A stretch of 64,000 nucleotides of DNA from Sycobia sp. Sy_11 (Eukaryota > Arthropoda > Insecta > Hymenoptera > Epichrysomallidae): contig JACCIC010000209.1 in assembly GCA_018907035.1 (NCBI GenBank), positions 486,001-550,000 of the forward strand, written 5' to 3'. Position numbers and translations under genes: made by a program. Shown piece by piece: positions 38,362-52,266 of the stretch. Position 1 is the first letter of the stretch, and every line of letters begins with the position of its first letter. Under the pieces are notes generated by a model. The model saw nothing but the letters and a program-made list of their open reading frames with translations. It did not search any database and was not told the DNA's origin.

Positions 38362-38719
38362 TCGAGCAGCAATATTTATAAACATAAACGCGTACATATG
38401 CATCAGCGCCTATTTGTAATATGTGTATAGGTATATAATGGCGGAGCGCAAGAGCGACGGGGAGGGAAGAGGTATAGACGCGCGAGAGGCGCGCGTGGGC
38501 AGAGCGGCGCGGAATCAGACGCACTCCATTCACCTGGCGCCACATTCATTCATGCCTCCTCCGGTGCTCGGAGACAGTATATACATATATGCGGGGAGAG
38601 CGGGAGCGAGCTACGCGGCGGAATAGGAGTCGCGCTCGGTCACAGCAGTAGTAAATAAGTACGGGCGCGCGCGCGCGAGCTTTTTCGTTATTATTATTGT
38701 GTATACATATACATGTGTA

Positions 38720-38721
<2 letters not shown>

Positions 38722-38767
<46 letters not shown>
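38722..38767. repeat. (TA)n microsatellite
   Basis: 46 bp, followed by (GGA)n-like GGAGGAGGAGG. Confidence 0.97.
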
Positions 38768-38769
<2 letters not shown>

Positions 38770-39780
38770 AGGAGGAGGAAGAGTACGCGCGAAATTTATA
38801 CCGAGCTCGAACCGATTGTGCGCGCGCACCGAGAGCGGAAGCGGCGGGAGTGACGACGGGAATACAGCTGGATAGTACTATTACGCGCGTGTACGGAGGA
38901 ACGGAGGAATTATAATTTCGAGTACGCACCGGGCACCTCGCCTCCTACGATTGCATAATGGAGAGGGGCGTCGCGTACGCGCGCGCGCGGGAACTGGTAT
39001 ATATAACAAGGAATTACGGGACAAAGGGAATGGGGGTTGTTTTTTTTCGGTCGGGACGTTGCTCTGAAAATTGCTCGCTTAAAAATCAGGGCCGAGGGAA
39101 ACCGAATGAGAATATTGATCACGGAATGCAGGTCGGGCGCACGGGAGAGCTGCCGTGGTAGATTCGAGCCCCCCCCCCCCCCGATAAATAGGTGCTACTG
39201 TTTTTCGGTGCACTCGATCGATTTTACACGAGGTTATCGGTTCCAAAGATTTGGCAATTCTCCCCCAAAAATTGCCAGTATTTATTTGCTTGTAACCAAA
39301 TTTGCTTCCTCACCTCTTCAAATAAGTGAAAAAAAAAAAAAATACATCGAACTATTGCTTGTTTCATAGCGTAAAATTTTCTGTACAGAAAAGTCACATT
39401 ACCTCCATTGCTTCGGCAGGCATGTAAACTTTGAAATACGTGATCGCGCGAGGTGCGGATCGAACGAGGTCCCGCTGGCATTTCGTGTTGATATATGAAT
39501 GTTACGAAATATACGCCAAGAAATGGAAAATCTTTAATATGTAACTAATTATCCAAGTGACTGAATTGTATACGTACATTTATTTAATTTTCACAAAAAA
39601 TAACTCTTTTTGGAAAATAACGAGCCTTGTCTAGGAAGCGAACAATTTTTGAAACTGTTAGCCTCGAACAATCCATTCGGCACACCAAAAAAGATGTAAT
39701 AATCCCGAGTTAACGAAGAGACTTTGAATTTGCTGTGTACCAAGATTAAAAAGTACGATGTCGCAATAAATTAAATTCAT

Positions 39781-39783
<3 letters not shown>

Positions 39784-39815
<32 letters not shown>
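39784..39815. repeat. (GA)n microsatellite
   Basis: 32 bp. Confidence 0.96.
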
Positions 39816-39821
<6 letters not shown>

Positions 39822-40494
39822 GTGAAGCACCGACTTAGTCAGGTGAAACTCGGATGGACGATGGATTTGATGCAAATCGAGCACCATAACTCGAACATCC
39901 CAAAAGATCGGCGTAACATTTTAGTATTACAATCGTTCTACTATTCCCATGACGATGCACTTGTTTCTTCAATACAAAATAGTTAATCCATGGGAAATCA
40001 AAAAATAAATATAACAATACTATATTCGCGTTAAAATAAAATAATTAATAACATATTATTAATGAAGATGGAAGAATTAATAACTAAAATTGGAAAATTT
40101 TCAAATTAGCATCGAATATATTTTTCAAATACTTACAGCGGATTTTTTAATTAATGGTTGCTTTTTGACAATGCCACAGCGCTGCGAAAACGTCTAAACT
40201 TGGAACTAACCCATGCATAAGCCAAACTTTCGTTTAAGTAGCGTATTATATAATATACGTCGGATGCAACGAATTCATCCTCACTGAGCAAATTCGATTT
40301 TATCCGCTGCAGGGCCGAGCAGCCCCGAGCTTTTTTTTATAAACTATGTGTGAGCGTGGGAGTGATCAAAACGTCCGGCTCAAAAGTCCGCGGGTTCTCC
40401 TTAAGAACAATCGCTTCAGCTAGCACGCGAACGCGCGCTAAATCAAATAGAAATTGGTATCGACGCGCGATTAACCTCTCGGGATTGTAAGTGA

Positions 40495-40498
<4 letters not shown>

Positions 40499-40542
<44 letters not shown>
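40499..40542. repeat. (TA)n microsatellite
   Basis: 44 bp. Confidence 0.97.
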
Positions 40543-40545
<3 letters not shown>

Positions 40546-43321
40546 TATAAAAGCGTGGAAAAGGATTATACAGGGTTTTGCCTCGATTTTGCAAAGCCAT
40601 TTTCCTATCAGTTCGGCAAATCCGTGCTGCGCTCGCGCGCGCACGCACGCCCGCCTTGCAGCTAGTCGAGGATTAAAAATTCACGCAATTTTATGGCTCT
40701 ATTGAAATTAGTTTCTATATGTATATGCACACGCGGCCACCCCACAGGAGGCGCTCCGTTATACGGCTCGCGTTGGTCATTCCCCTCCCCCCCCTCACCC
40801 TTTTACCCGCTGTTTCGCATATGTGAGATTTGCATACAACGGCTGCGCGCTTTCTTGGGCTTTCGCCTTTATAAACGCACTGCACCCCGTCACCGCCCCC
40901 ACTCCGCCTATCTGCGACCATTAGTTTGCGATCGGAACTTTATATCTTAATCAGTTCTCCCCCCCCCCTCCCGTTCTTTTTTTTTTGTTATAAAATACTC
41001 TGAAGTCGATAATTTTAAATATTTTTTCAAATTCCCCATGTAATCTCTCTCGCGTAAATTTATCGCGCTCAAAGTGTTTATCTTTCGTCGGGCCGGGGAT
41101 AATGGCCGATTAATTAAATCGAACGCTGGAGCAATTTAACTGAGGAAACATTTCGTGTTATTGTAAGAGGGTCGATTTAATATTACTAATATAGCGAATA
41201 TTAATTTAATACCGGGGAATAATTTTATGAGATGCGCGAATTTCTAAGGTCGAATCGAAATGATGGAAAAGTATACGCGGACGCGTGATAAATTGAACGC
41301 AAAATCTAATTACCTTTATATCGATACAATGAAGAAAAATAATGTTTGCTTTGAAGTTAATACTTTCTTGTTTTGCATCGAGTATATTAGTTTCTGAATT
41401 TGAGAAGGTATTTTCTTAAATGTAGGAAGTAGTTACTCGATGCAGGAACAGTCGATCTAAATCTAATAAATATCATCTTAATTCAAGAAAATGATTTACT
41501 CGGTACATAACCAGTAAATATATTTACTTGATACCGAACGAGCGCGCAATAGACCCGAAAATTCATCACACCGAATGTTTCCTTATAGACTAAATGTACA
41601 TATGTATATATCATTGTGTTATAGACCGCGAACTGCCGCAACTACATTGTTAAAGAAATGTCACGCTTCTCGCATGGATAAATCGATGCTCCTCGATCCA
41701 CAATACGATGCCCAGTCGCTCCCATTGCGCGGACGAACTTATACGTGTACGTTGATTTCGTAGAATTGAAAAAGGAGAGAGTAAATGCGCGCGATAAATC
41801 GAGGCGATTCTTTACACACGCGCGGACGCACGCGTACGCGTACGCACACAATGTCGGTTATATAAGCGTACACGGATTATGGCGCGTCACTCGCCGAGTC
41901 GTGCAAGGATGTACGATCAGCCCTCTCGCCATTTAATTCCCGGCGTCGATCCTCGAGCTCGATCGCGCACGGGGCAGCCAGCCTTCACGCTGTATAAAAT
42001 ATAATGTCGCGTGCGTCGTTCGCTCGCCAGGCGCAGCTCTATAGAAATCCGAATCGGTGAAAATTGCCGGATTGCTGCAGCGTCAATTCCACGATCGATC
42101 GATCGTACCGGTATACAGTTTACAGCGACACGTCGCGGCGTACGGATGCCGCGAATTGCTTTCAGTGATTCGGATTGGCACTCCAAGGGTAAATCGGTGG
42201 GGGTTTTTTTTTTTTTTTTCTCGCTGGCTTGCCGGTTGACCTGGGATTTTCAGTCCGAGATAATTGTTGCCGACTTGGCGTCACTGCTAAAGCAGAGCTA
42301 ATAATGCAGATTATAGATTACACGAGTGCCACGCCAATGCAGGCTAATATAGTCTACGTCGTACAGCGACGGGCTCGATACGCAACGAATCTGCGAAAAT
42401 GTTAAAAGTATAAATAATAATGCAGATTCGCGTGCTATTAATCGGTGACGTTCTAATAAAATTTATTGGAAAATAGGCGAAAGACAAGTCTTTGATTCGT
42501 CGATATTTGACTAATCTGCAAAAATTGATCTCCGATCATCATGATTATGAGTCTCGGATATATCGATTCATCGCTATAAAGCTGACCGCTGATAGTACAC
42601 TGATTTATTTTCTTCAGAGTGAATTGTGAAATAACAAATTTTATTATTCAGTCTTGTCCACGAGCATTATTCTGAAATTATTTCAGAATTCAATACCGGC
42701 ACAAAAGTTTCGTGGACAATGGTTTTTAATCAGTTCATAAATAAAAGGATAAATTAATTACTTAATCGAATACTGCCGTAAAATCGCTATATTCTTAAGT
42801 AAATAAAGCCGCGCAACGAAATTAAACGACTTTACGCCCACAAGGGCTACAATCATTTTTATTACAATAAACGCAGTACGCGACAACTTGGAGCCGAACG
42901 GAGCGCAATATATATATATAGCACACTATGTCGGATTCGACGCCCTTTTAAAAAGTGCTTAAAATATTTCTCCGCGGCCGCCTCCCGCCCGTTCGCCACG
43001 GCGAAGGCGTTTAATATAACGAGCGCGCTGCCGGCGATGAATATTCAATGTATTATAAACGCCGGCGCGCCTGGCCCTATATACTCCCACCTTCGCCGGC
43101 CGATGAGGGAGCCAATCAAAGGACGAGGGGGCGGGGGAGGGGAAGGGAAGAAGAAGACGCTCTTCGGGCAAGGTGTATAATCAATGAGACACCGGATTTT
43201 TAAGGACCCTTATGTGCGCGAAGCGCCTTTCCCGACGAATAAAGTGCATTTCGTTTCTTCAGTCTCCCCCACCCACCCGATCGACCGACCGACCGTCTAC
43301 TGTACACTCCCACCCAAAACC

Positions 43322-43324
<3 letters not shown>
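40543..43324. other. Non-coding: CpG-rich with AT-rich interludes
   Basis: A nested inverted repeat lies at 42654-42719. C runs occur at 40961-40969 and T/G runs at 42199-42219. No gene is supported. Confidence 0.5.

Positions 43325-43364
<40 letters not shown>
43325..43364. repeat. (TA)n microsatellite
   Basis: 40 bp. Confidence 0.97.
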
Positions 43365-43367
<3 letters not shown>

Positions 43368-43454
43368 CGGACTCATATGCTATTTAATTTTATATAATAA
43401 CTAGTTGTATCTTTCTGACTGCCCTTTCTTTATACCGTTGTCTCCGAATCTCTC

Positions 43455-43458
<4 letters not shown>

Positions 43459-43490
<32 letters not shown>
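43459..43490. repeat. (TC)n microsatellite
   Basis: 32 bp. Confidence 0.96.
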
Positions 43491-43494
<4 letters not shown>

Positions 43495-43850
43495 ACTCCT
43501 AGAAGCACGAGGCGCCGCGCATGCACACGCTTGGCATTGTGCAGCGCAGCCGCATCAGACGCTCCACTGGGGGAGATGCATAAGAGAGTATGTATGTATA
43601 TATACATAGGTATAAGGTGCAGGATGTAAAAAAAAAAAAGTAATTGCTTATCGCGGGGCGATGATTCACACTCCCGACAGCGAGGTGTCACCGCGCTCGT
43701 GTATGCATAAGCGGGACTCATTACGGTGCCCCTCTCGCTCGCTCTCCTCCCTTCCATCCGTTTTTTCAGGCCCACGCCTTCTCCTCCCCCTTCCCACTCC
43801 CGTCTCTCACTTCCTCTTAATCGTTCGATTTATACACTAACGGTCAAAAC

Positions 43851-43852
<2 letters not shown>

Positions 43853-43908
<56 letters not shown>
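43853..43908. repeat. (TA)n microsatellite
   Basis: 56 bp. Confidence 0.97.
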
Positions 43909-43911
<3 letters not shown>

Positions 43912-44122
43912 GATTAGAGCGATTTAAGGCTTTCAAAAACAAGTGAGAATTTACGGATTTTATCGAAGGAAAGAGATAGACTCGATGCAGTGATTATAAT
44001 TGATTTTCTTTAGAAAAAATATATCATAAGTATTTTCAGTTATGTGACATAAAAGTCCAATAATTTATCTTCAAATAGAAATTGCTAATAATCATTAAAC
44101 TAATTGCTCTCTTATTAATTAA

Positions 44123-44126
<4 letters not shown>

Positions 44127-44175
<49 letters not shown>
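44127..44175. repeat. (TA)n microsatellite
   Basis: About 49 bp, AT-rich surroundings. Confidence 0.97.
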
Positions 44176-44180
<5 letters not shown>

Positions 44181-45971
44181 GATAACTAAATAAACATATA
44201 GTTTAATATACATGTACGTAATATATAATATATTTATATTTACTTACATCTCTACGTTAGTTACAATTTTTATTTTTTCAATGTGATGAAAATGAATGGA
44301 GATTTTATCTACGTGTAATGAACCACAGATCGAAATCTCGTCTTGTATTTTATGAGTTTTTAGAAAAATCGGATTTATATGGTCAATTTTTTACTCAAAA
44401 CAATAATGCACAAAGAAGCCTCGCTCGTTTTACCTGAATTCATAATGCATCTCAAAAATTTCATCTTATTTCTATAAGTTGCATAAACTTGTAAAGTGTA
44501 TAATTTATAGACACTATAATAGAGGATCGGCACAAACGTAGAATATTCTCAAGTTCTATTAGCGAAAGTTTTTCAAACTATAAATGAGACTCGGTCGTGC
44601 ATGGTGTCGGATTACTGGAACAGAGCAACTCGGCTCTGCTGACAGACGTCCACCGGTAAAAAACTGTCATCGATATGAAAGACTATATTATTCCAAAAGA
44701 AGAAAAGAAAATTTCTCAAACGATGATACAAAGTATACGCATGGATAATTAATTTTATATCAAAAAATCTTTAGTAAAAAAGTGCGAGTTCTCAAGATCT
44801 TAGTGGGGTATCGATGTGAAAATTAATCTAAGTCATACGAAGAAGATCTAAGGAATTTCGAAAGTATTGCGAATGACGGAATACTCTTAAGCGTGGTAGG
44901 GAAAAATAAAAAGACGCCCCTACAATTCGTGCAGAACGAAAATCCCAGCCAAAAGTTCATCAAAATACGACGCGAGACAGTGACGCTCATTTTACTGTAA
45001 GAAGCGCGGCGAGATCTTCGGCGATCGACATCCCTTTTGATATTAAATAAAATCTTGCACTGTATCCGTTAAAACAAGATCTTAACATCGAGTGACTATT
45101 TTTAAAGCGTTTGAAATTATTTACGGCATACCTACATACTTACGAACTTTTGCGAATGAAAGTATATGTAATGGAGAATTGACATTATAATCAGATTATA
45201 ACTGAAATCAGCGCAAAAACTAAGTCCGAATCCTCATTAGTTTTGCCTGTGTATTATTATATATTCAGATTTTCAAAGAAATTAATCACAATATAAATTA
45301 CGCGTAATAAAAAAAAAAATCTCAAGTAATTTTTTTACTCCAACATAAGAGGTTGTTTAAATGTAAAATATAGGGGGATGAACAAAAGGCGTTTATAACC
45401 AACAAAATGTACTTATATTAATCCGCTTGATTATTTCTCTAAAATGTTAAAAGCGATGAATATGTAATTGCGCAAGCTGTATTTGTGCAAAATAATTTAT
45501 AACCGGCTGAAGATACGAATGTTATTATGTTAGAATATTAACACAGGTGGTATTATTTCAAAAATATTTACGATAAACAATTTATAATCAAAATATTAAT
45601 AAATTATTTCATAAACTTCCGAGGACAATCGACAATCCGTAGACTGCACATTCCGTATGGCCTCGTTACGGCTCGATCCCGCACTGTTCGACCGATGCTT
45701 CTCCCCATTACTGTGCCCGCGCGTGCCAAAAGCCGAAGCGGCGGGCCATCCGCATATACCTCTTCGTTAAACTCTGTCGCCTACGGATATCCTCGCATAC
45801 GCGTATATGTATGCACGTATATGTAGTAAGACACTAGCGCAAACGTATACGTATACTAACATATTGGCACAAACACACACGTATATACATACATAGGCGA
45901 ATCTGCCGTCGATTTAAGAATCAAACCTCATGTATACATATAACTTGTATAGGTCAACAGATGCGTGTGCC
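44176..45971. other. Non-coding AT-rich block
   Basis: A small stem CAGAGC/GCTCTG lies near 44623-44640. Nothing else is recognisable up to the CpG-rich sequence that begins near 45640. Confidence 0.5.

Positions 45972-46022
<51 letters not shown>
45972..46022. repeat. (TA)n microsatellite
   Basis: About 51 bp, bounded by CG on both sides. Confidence 0.97.
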
Positions 46023-46023
<1 letters not shown>

Positions 46024-46339
46024 GCGGGTCTCTGGTATATAATTATACAATGCGCTCATACCGAGACAAAACGACCCACGCGAGGATGATATTGGCCGCT
46101 TGATAGGTCTGCATGTATATATATAGTATGCACACGTATAGGTTTCGCATTATGCACATTCTATTACACGAAGCCCGCGCACTCTCTGTCCCCTTTACTC
46201 CCCCACCCCTTCCTCCCTCTTTATTTATCTCCTCCTCCTCTCTGATGGTATATAAGGCTATATAATGTTAACCTGCGCGATATTGTCGGCGCATTATGCT
46301 AAACGTTTCCTCGGTGCGCGAGACACTATGTTATTTCGC

Positions 46340-46345
<6 letters not shown>

Positions 46346-46382
<37 letters not shown>
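46346..46382. repeat. (TA)n microsatellite
   Basis: 37 bp. Confidence 0.97.
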
Positions 46383-46383
<1 letters not shown>

Positions 46384-48612
46384 CGACATATATAGAGGCG
46401 CTCTCCAGGCCTATACTTACGCGATTGTGCGGCTAAGGAGTTGCGAATTACGTCGTTAAATGATTAACAGGCTATGAGCGGAATAGATGAATTTTCTTTT
46501 TTCTCCATTAAGGCCCCGTTTGCCGTTCGACCGGGGCAATGGCAACAGTCTCCCTCCCTCCGCACCCACCCCCCCCGTTTCTATATATATCATTAAGGGC
46601 AAAGCCAATGACTGATAAATGCGTGATACTTTGTTTTTTTTTTTTTATTTACTTCGAATTTAGAAAGCTCTGGGCGATTATAGTATTAATAAATTCTTGT
46701 ATATTATTCCTTTAAATTATATATGATTTATGTCGGAAATTAAAACGTATAAGGCAAATATCGAATTGAGTAATTTGATTGTAATTTGATTGAATTCATT
46801 CGCAGTATTTACGTAACAAGAAAATACAAAAAGAAAAGTCATAATATTCGGAAAATTTGAGACTAATCGCAGAGGTAAAAATTACTTCCTCGTTTTAACC
46901 TCTTGCAAATTCATTCCCGTTATTTATCTTTACTTCGAACAAACTGTACATTTGGCGTAAAAAGTATGAAAAAAAAAATCGCAATTTTATTAATACTTCT
47001 GAAAAAGCAAAATAAAGATTTGAGTCAATCGATTTTTTTGAACGAGAACAAAAATGACAGCTCACTGCAGTTTATACAAAGTGTAAGTATAAAATCCCTT
47101 CATCCTTAGTTAGCAATTTCATTTTATCTGTCATTGGAACATTTAAGCGCTCCGCGTTTGAATAGTCTTTTTACGAAGGCAACTATAATTTGGAGCCAAA
47201 TCATTGGCTATACTTTTTTTTTCCATTCGTTAAAAAAAGATGGAAAAAAAAGAACTTACTTTATCGGTAAATTCAGCATGATACATATACACATCTTTTC
47301 GGACGATAGAATAGGATGTCCAAGTGTCTCGGGACGCCTTCTACGGCGAGTCACGTATTCCATCGTCCGAGCACGAGAGTACAATGCTTGCCCGTAGAAG
47401 CCGTGTCTAAGACGTACATACATATCGTTAGCGATATTGAATATTTGGTTAGCGATGCGAACCGAAATTGAAACAAAACAAAAAATCGCCGACGACATGG
47501 CAACTTCTTGAATTTTTTTATACAGAAACTACGATATAGGTAAAATTATCTATAGAAAATAGATTTATATGTATTTCTCACATGGAAACTATTGAATATC
47601 GGCTATAAATTATCATTATAAAATTATCGGCTATAAATGATCATTTCGAGCGAAACCGAGACAGGGGCTGCTATAGTTGAGCTATAAATTTATAGTTGTG
47701 TTTTTTAAAAAAAAAAAAAGTTATTGAAAGTTTTCTCTGAATACGATAGCGCATATAGACAAAAGTTTTGATTTAGCACTAAAATGTTATAATATTAAGC
47801 AGAAGTTTTAAAAAGAGGGAAACGATAAGTGAAATTTCTTCATTCCGAAACGAGAATAAAGAACAAAAAACTACGATAATATTTTATTTTCATTTAAATT
47901 CAATTTTATCGAGTTTTTCTCGTTCCTCTATGGGCGTTCCTCGTGTCCTGCCCCAGGATTTTTCTGCAAAATACATTAACCCGTCAGATTATTAATTTGG
48001 AGAATTAGCCATTTATTAAAAATAAATTTTTGCCCCGACCATATAACGACAATTATATGTCGTTACTGTGTACTTTCGTAGCTACAGACCAAAATTTCAC
48101 AGTCTCTGAAAATTGAGTAAACCGTCATTATTTATTACGAATTTTCCACTGACGCTTATACCTACGAAAATTTATCAGGATCGTCTACGACAGTAGCGTC
48201 TTTATTTTCTCCTCAAACGTCAATGACGCACAAGTGCATAATACGCCAAGTGCCGTCACGCGGACGCGTCAAAAATCGAATCAGCCGCGCGTTTATAGAA
48301 AATCGAGGACGAGAACCGCCGCGCGATAATTCGTATCTCTTGCCTGCGGAGGAGGGCGTTTAGATACATATAGTTACGTATATACTCCGCCCGACCTTTA
48401 TCTCATGAACCACCCTGAGGAGCCTAATGATCGATGCCGACTGCCCTGGACAAAACTAATTAGTTCGGATTATTAAAGGATAGACGTCGGGAGCCGGGCG
48501 GCAGGGGGTGGGGGCAGGGGAGGGGGGAGGGCGCGAGCGCGCTAAATCACGGCGAGGAGAGATCGTGAGCCACGATAATCCGGGGGCTCGAGGCGTCGGA
48601 GCGTCGGTGTGT
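46383..48612. other. Non-coding, AT-rich to 48180 then CpG-rich
   Basis: Contains a 21-bp near-perfect direct repeat (47597-47617 and 47625-47645) and, in the CpG-rich end, a strong candidate G-quadruplex at 48504-48531. Confidence 0.5.
48504..48531 (+). other. Candidate G-quadruplex
   Basis: Tracts GGGGG, GGGGG, GGGG, GGGGGG and GGG with one- or two-base loops. Confidence 0.7.
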
Positions 48613-48632
48613 GTATATATATATATATATAT
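48613..48632. repeat. (TA)n microsatellite, short
   Basis: About 20 bp after (GT)n. Confidence 0.93.
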
Positions 48633-48755
48633 GTATATACACGACTCAATTCATTAATTATACCGCAATTGCTGGGGTGTGGGGCAGGGGGGGGAGACTA
48701 CTCTTAATTGCGATTACGCAATTGTTACGGCGGCTCGCGCGCGGGCGCACGGCCG

Positions 48756-48757
<2 letters not shown>

Positions 48758-48801
<44 letters not shown>
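48758..48801. repeat. (TA)n microsatellite
   Basis: 44 bp. Confidence 0.97.
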
Positions 48802-48804
<3 letters not shown>

Positions 48805-49101
48805 TATATTCCCCGATGCCAATTGCGCCGGTGTGCGCCTTATCGCGATGCCAATATAAAGCATGCGCGGGTGTATACGTATGGGCTTGCAGTGTGCATA
48901 CCGTACGTATGTACGAAACGTTTTTGAATGGCGAACACTGGGCGGTGGATATGTGTGGTGGGAAGGTGAGGGTGGGGGAGAAGGAGGGCGAGAAGCTGGA
49001 TTAGAATAAATCTCCAGGATGCAAGGCACTGAATCTGTACAGATGTATATATATACTGTACGGTATACGTGTACAGTGCACTGTTAACGTTTCAATCGCA
49101 C

Positions 49102-49136
<35 letters not shown>
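49102..49136. repeat. (TC)n microsatellite
   Basis: About 35 bp. Confidence 0.96.
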
Positions 49137-49139
<3 letters not shown>

Positions 49140-51471
49140 CCTTTGTTGAATCCGATGCTTTCAGTGACTAATTGCCGTGAGAGATGGGAACGTTCGTTTT
49201 GATACTCTCTATAACTGAATAATCTCGGCACAACAATGTTTCGTTATCTATTATATAGCGCAGTCACGCGGCGCAACAGTATTTGGGCCATCGGTGCATT
49301 CGTAGAATGGCGAACAACCGATGTGTGAGGTGTTGGTGAACGGAAATTTTCGTCTGGAAATTTATCTCTTTGAAATTCTGTTTCCTTCTTACGGCGTGGA
49401 TTCAATTTGTATTTTGGACGTCCGTTTACGCAATTGCATGAGGCATCGACCCGCATCACCTTAAAATGTTCTACAAAATTATAATGCATACACCTTGCAC
49501 GAATAAGCAAAGGTAATTTCGCAGCTGTTATTCGTCGTATTCTTGTTATTGAGGATTCCTACCTTGCCGCAATGATGCGTCAAGAGATGGTCTTTTATAT
49601 CGCGTGTTTCTAAATTTCTACCTTCGCATCACTTAAACGAAAGATTTATTAGAAATATACCATTTCAGTTTCCGAATTGTCACGTAGATATAGATATTCA
49701 TATCAATGGCACATAAACGTTCACTCATTAAACTTTCACCGACTTCCGCCTTTTTAAGACTTTAAATCACATCTTTAAATTACAACAATAAACGCATTTG
49801 AAAAATATTATAAATATTATAGATAAAAGTTCTATTTTGTAGAATAAGCAAACATTATTATCTGTAATTTATGTGATCGCTGGCCTATGTAAGTTCTCAT
49901 GATTTGAGACTTTAATAGGAAGTACGTACGAAACATTCCAATTCACTGACCGTAGGATTCCAATGTAACCGACGGATGAATTGAGCTCGAATTTGAGAAT
50001 GTTACATTGTTAAATACATTGGTCATGGTGCCAAGAGTGGAAATTCAATTTGAATGTTTGGAAAAAGTTTTATAAGTGCAGTACAGATTTTTTAGTTACT
50101 TATTGATTAATTAAAAAACATTTATATTTATTAATATTTTTCCCTTTGCCGAAATATACATCCCTCTGTTCGTATCAAAATAATTCAAATATATTGATCG
50201 ACTAATATCCTCAAATTTAAGCTTAATTTCGTAATTTCAAGGTGGTGTCCTTGCTTAAGCGACTTCAAAGTATAGAAGAGTGTCATTTTTCTAAATATCC
50301 TCGTGTTAATCTTCTTTACATTCTTTCACTTCAGTTTTTATCTGATAAAAATTGCAATTAACTATAATAAAAAAATAAACATCCAACAAAAATTTAGGTT
50401 TAACAATTCTAAAATTAAAAAGTTTTAAACATTTCAGAAAATTGATGAATTTTGTCAATTAAATTATCAAAACAAAGTACTATCTAATATCCAGGCTCGA
50501 ATTCATAGTCATGAATTTCAATAACTTAGTCTAAAATAATAATGTGAAAATCGCATGATTCATAAAAATTTTGTTCGACAAATAAGTCCGGTCATCCGAA
50601 TCGTTCAATCCAAATTCAGATTATTCGCAGTCAACAATTCCGAAAATCCTCATCCACCAAATATTGTGCAAATTCGTGATTATCTAAAAATTTTGTCCGA
50701 CATATTGTATTAGCCATTTTCAATTTTTATAAATTCGACCTTATAGTTTCGTAATGAGCAACGGAAAAATATTGCGATATCAAATTTGGTATAAAACGAT
50801 TGACTTTTCAAAACTCGCCAATTTTTACATGCTTTTGGTAGCCACACATTGGATTTTATTCGGAGCGACAAAAATTGTTTTTACCAGACGATTTTTCCAT
50901 TTCGGTCACTGATCTCAAAAGGTTATAATAACGCTTGATTTGTAAGTAATTTAATAAAAAAAAAAGAAGAAAAAAAAGCTTCCATAGGCTCCTCGGCTAC
51001 TCGAACCAATTGAGAGAGCAGCCATCAGTCACAGTTTGCCACGCGAATCTGGACGATCGACTTCGAATTCCTCGTATTTTTAATGCTGGTAAATTAATAA
51101 ATATCCATTGTACATAGCGTGTTCAATATAAAAACATATAACAATACGTCTATGCAGCTTATTAGAACGTCTTCATTAATTTATGTGCAAACACAGTCGC
51201 TTTATCGGGAAAGCAAGAAGGCCCCCCCCAGCGAGCTCGGCGATGGTAATAAGAAACGGCGAAAATACGAAATCGCGCACTACCGCGATGGAGATGAGCC
51301 GTATATTATTCTAAGGGGAATCGAGCGGGGGGTGGGAGGCAGGCATTATAAACACACATATACGCGCGCGCAAAAGTAACTCCCGAATCGTTTAACGTTG
51401 TAACGACGAGGCGGGCGGCCGTACCTGCATTGAAAACACTCGTGGCCAGGTAAACAGTGCGCCGAGACGAT

Positions 51472-51493
51472 CCCCCCCCACCCCCCCCACCCC
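51472..51493 (-). other. Candidate G-quadruplex (C-rich on plus)
   Basis: Runs of eight, eight and four C separated by single A; the long runs can supply four tracts. Confidence 0.55.
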
Positions 51494-51751
51494 GGGGAGC
51501 CGCGCGTTCGCGTATATATACAATGAGAACGCCGGGCGTCGAGTTCCTCGAGTGGAATTCTCCAACCCCCCCCTCCCTCCTCTCACCGTGCTCCTGGACC
51601 ACCGCTGACTTTATAACCGTCGAGGCGCGAGCGCGCCTCCCTGGCTTCCACTCGTTATCGCCTCCCCCCCCTCCCTCGCCCCACCCCGCATCGTCGGAAT
51701 CTCTGGAGCCTCATAGTCGGTGCGTTTGTTTGCGCGCGCATATATTATGCA

Positions 51752-51753
<2 letters not shown>

Positions 51754-51785
<32 letters not shown>
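51754..51785. repeat. (TA)n microsatellite
   Basis: 32 bp. Confidence 0.96.
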
Positions 51786-51793
<8 letters not shown>

Positions 51794-52036
51794 GCACGTA
51801 CGAATGCACAGCTACACTGATCCGCCACCCCTTGCTCCCACACGTCCGCGCATTGGTCAGATTATCGTGTGTCTTTCGTGCATCAGCATGGTGCAGTGCT
51901 CGAGTCGAGAGAGCAGAGAGTTTATATATATATATATAAGACGGCATGGCAGTGCACAGCAGACTTTCTCCTTTTGCAGGGCGGGCGCGCGCGCGCACAA
52001 CGTCTTTATAAAGTTTAGATGAGAATCTAAGTCTAT

Positions 52037-52038
<2 letters not shown>

Positions 52039-52080
<42 letters not shown>
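52039..52080. repeat. (AG)n microsatellite
   Basis: 42 bp. Confidence 0.97.
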
Positions 52081-52083
<3 letters not shown>

Positions 52084-52219
52084 TGCGAGCGACCGCTGAA
52101 AGCAGACTCTTTTGTCAGCCCTGCCTCCTGAAGATTTTGCGGGTGATATGTCTCTCCTCCCCCGTGTGTTCCTCTTCCGTCTATATACTCTTGCAGGATC
52201 TCGATTACATTGCCGGGCT

Positions 52220-52224
<5 letters not shown>

Positions 52225-52262
<38 letters not shown>
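52225..52262. repeat. (TA)n microsatellite
   Basis: 38 bp; the last array before the 10-kb array-free interval around VKR. Confidence 0.97.

Positions 52263-52266
<4 letters not shown>

Larger units (their letters stand above)
36558..40498. other. Non-coding: CpG-rich 36840-39180, then AT-rich
   Basis: Contains several (CG)n tracts, a (CGT)n repeat, long C runs (37556-37565, 39170-39182) and an (AG)n array. No gene is supported. Confidence 0.5.
48802..51753. other. Non-coding: AT-rich 49260-51000 between CpG-rich blocks
   Basis: The AT-rich part has a diverged direct repeat around 50570 and 50686. The CpG-rich part from 51180 has long C runs. No gene is supported. Confidence 0.5.

Noticed and set aside
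42197..42219. Poly-T and G runs as retrotransposon tail
   Set aside because: No element body or target-site duplication was found next to it; homopolymer runs are common here.
44623..44640. Stem CAGAGC/GCTCTG as an RNA hairpin
   Set aside because: Six pairs only, expected many times by chance in 64 kb.
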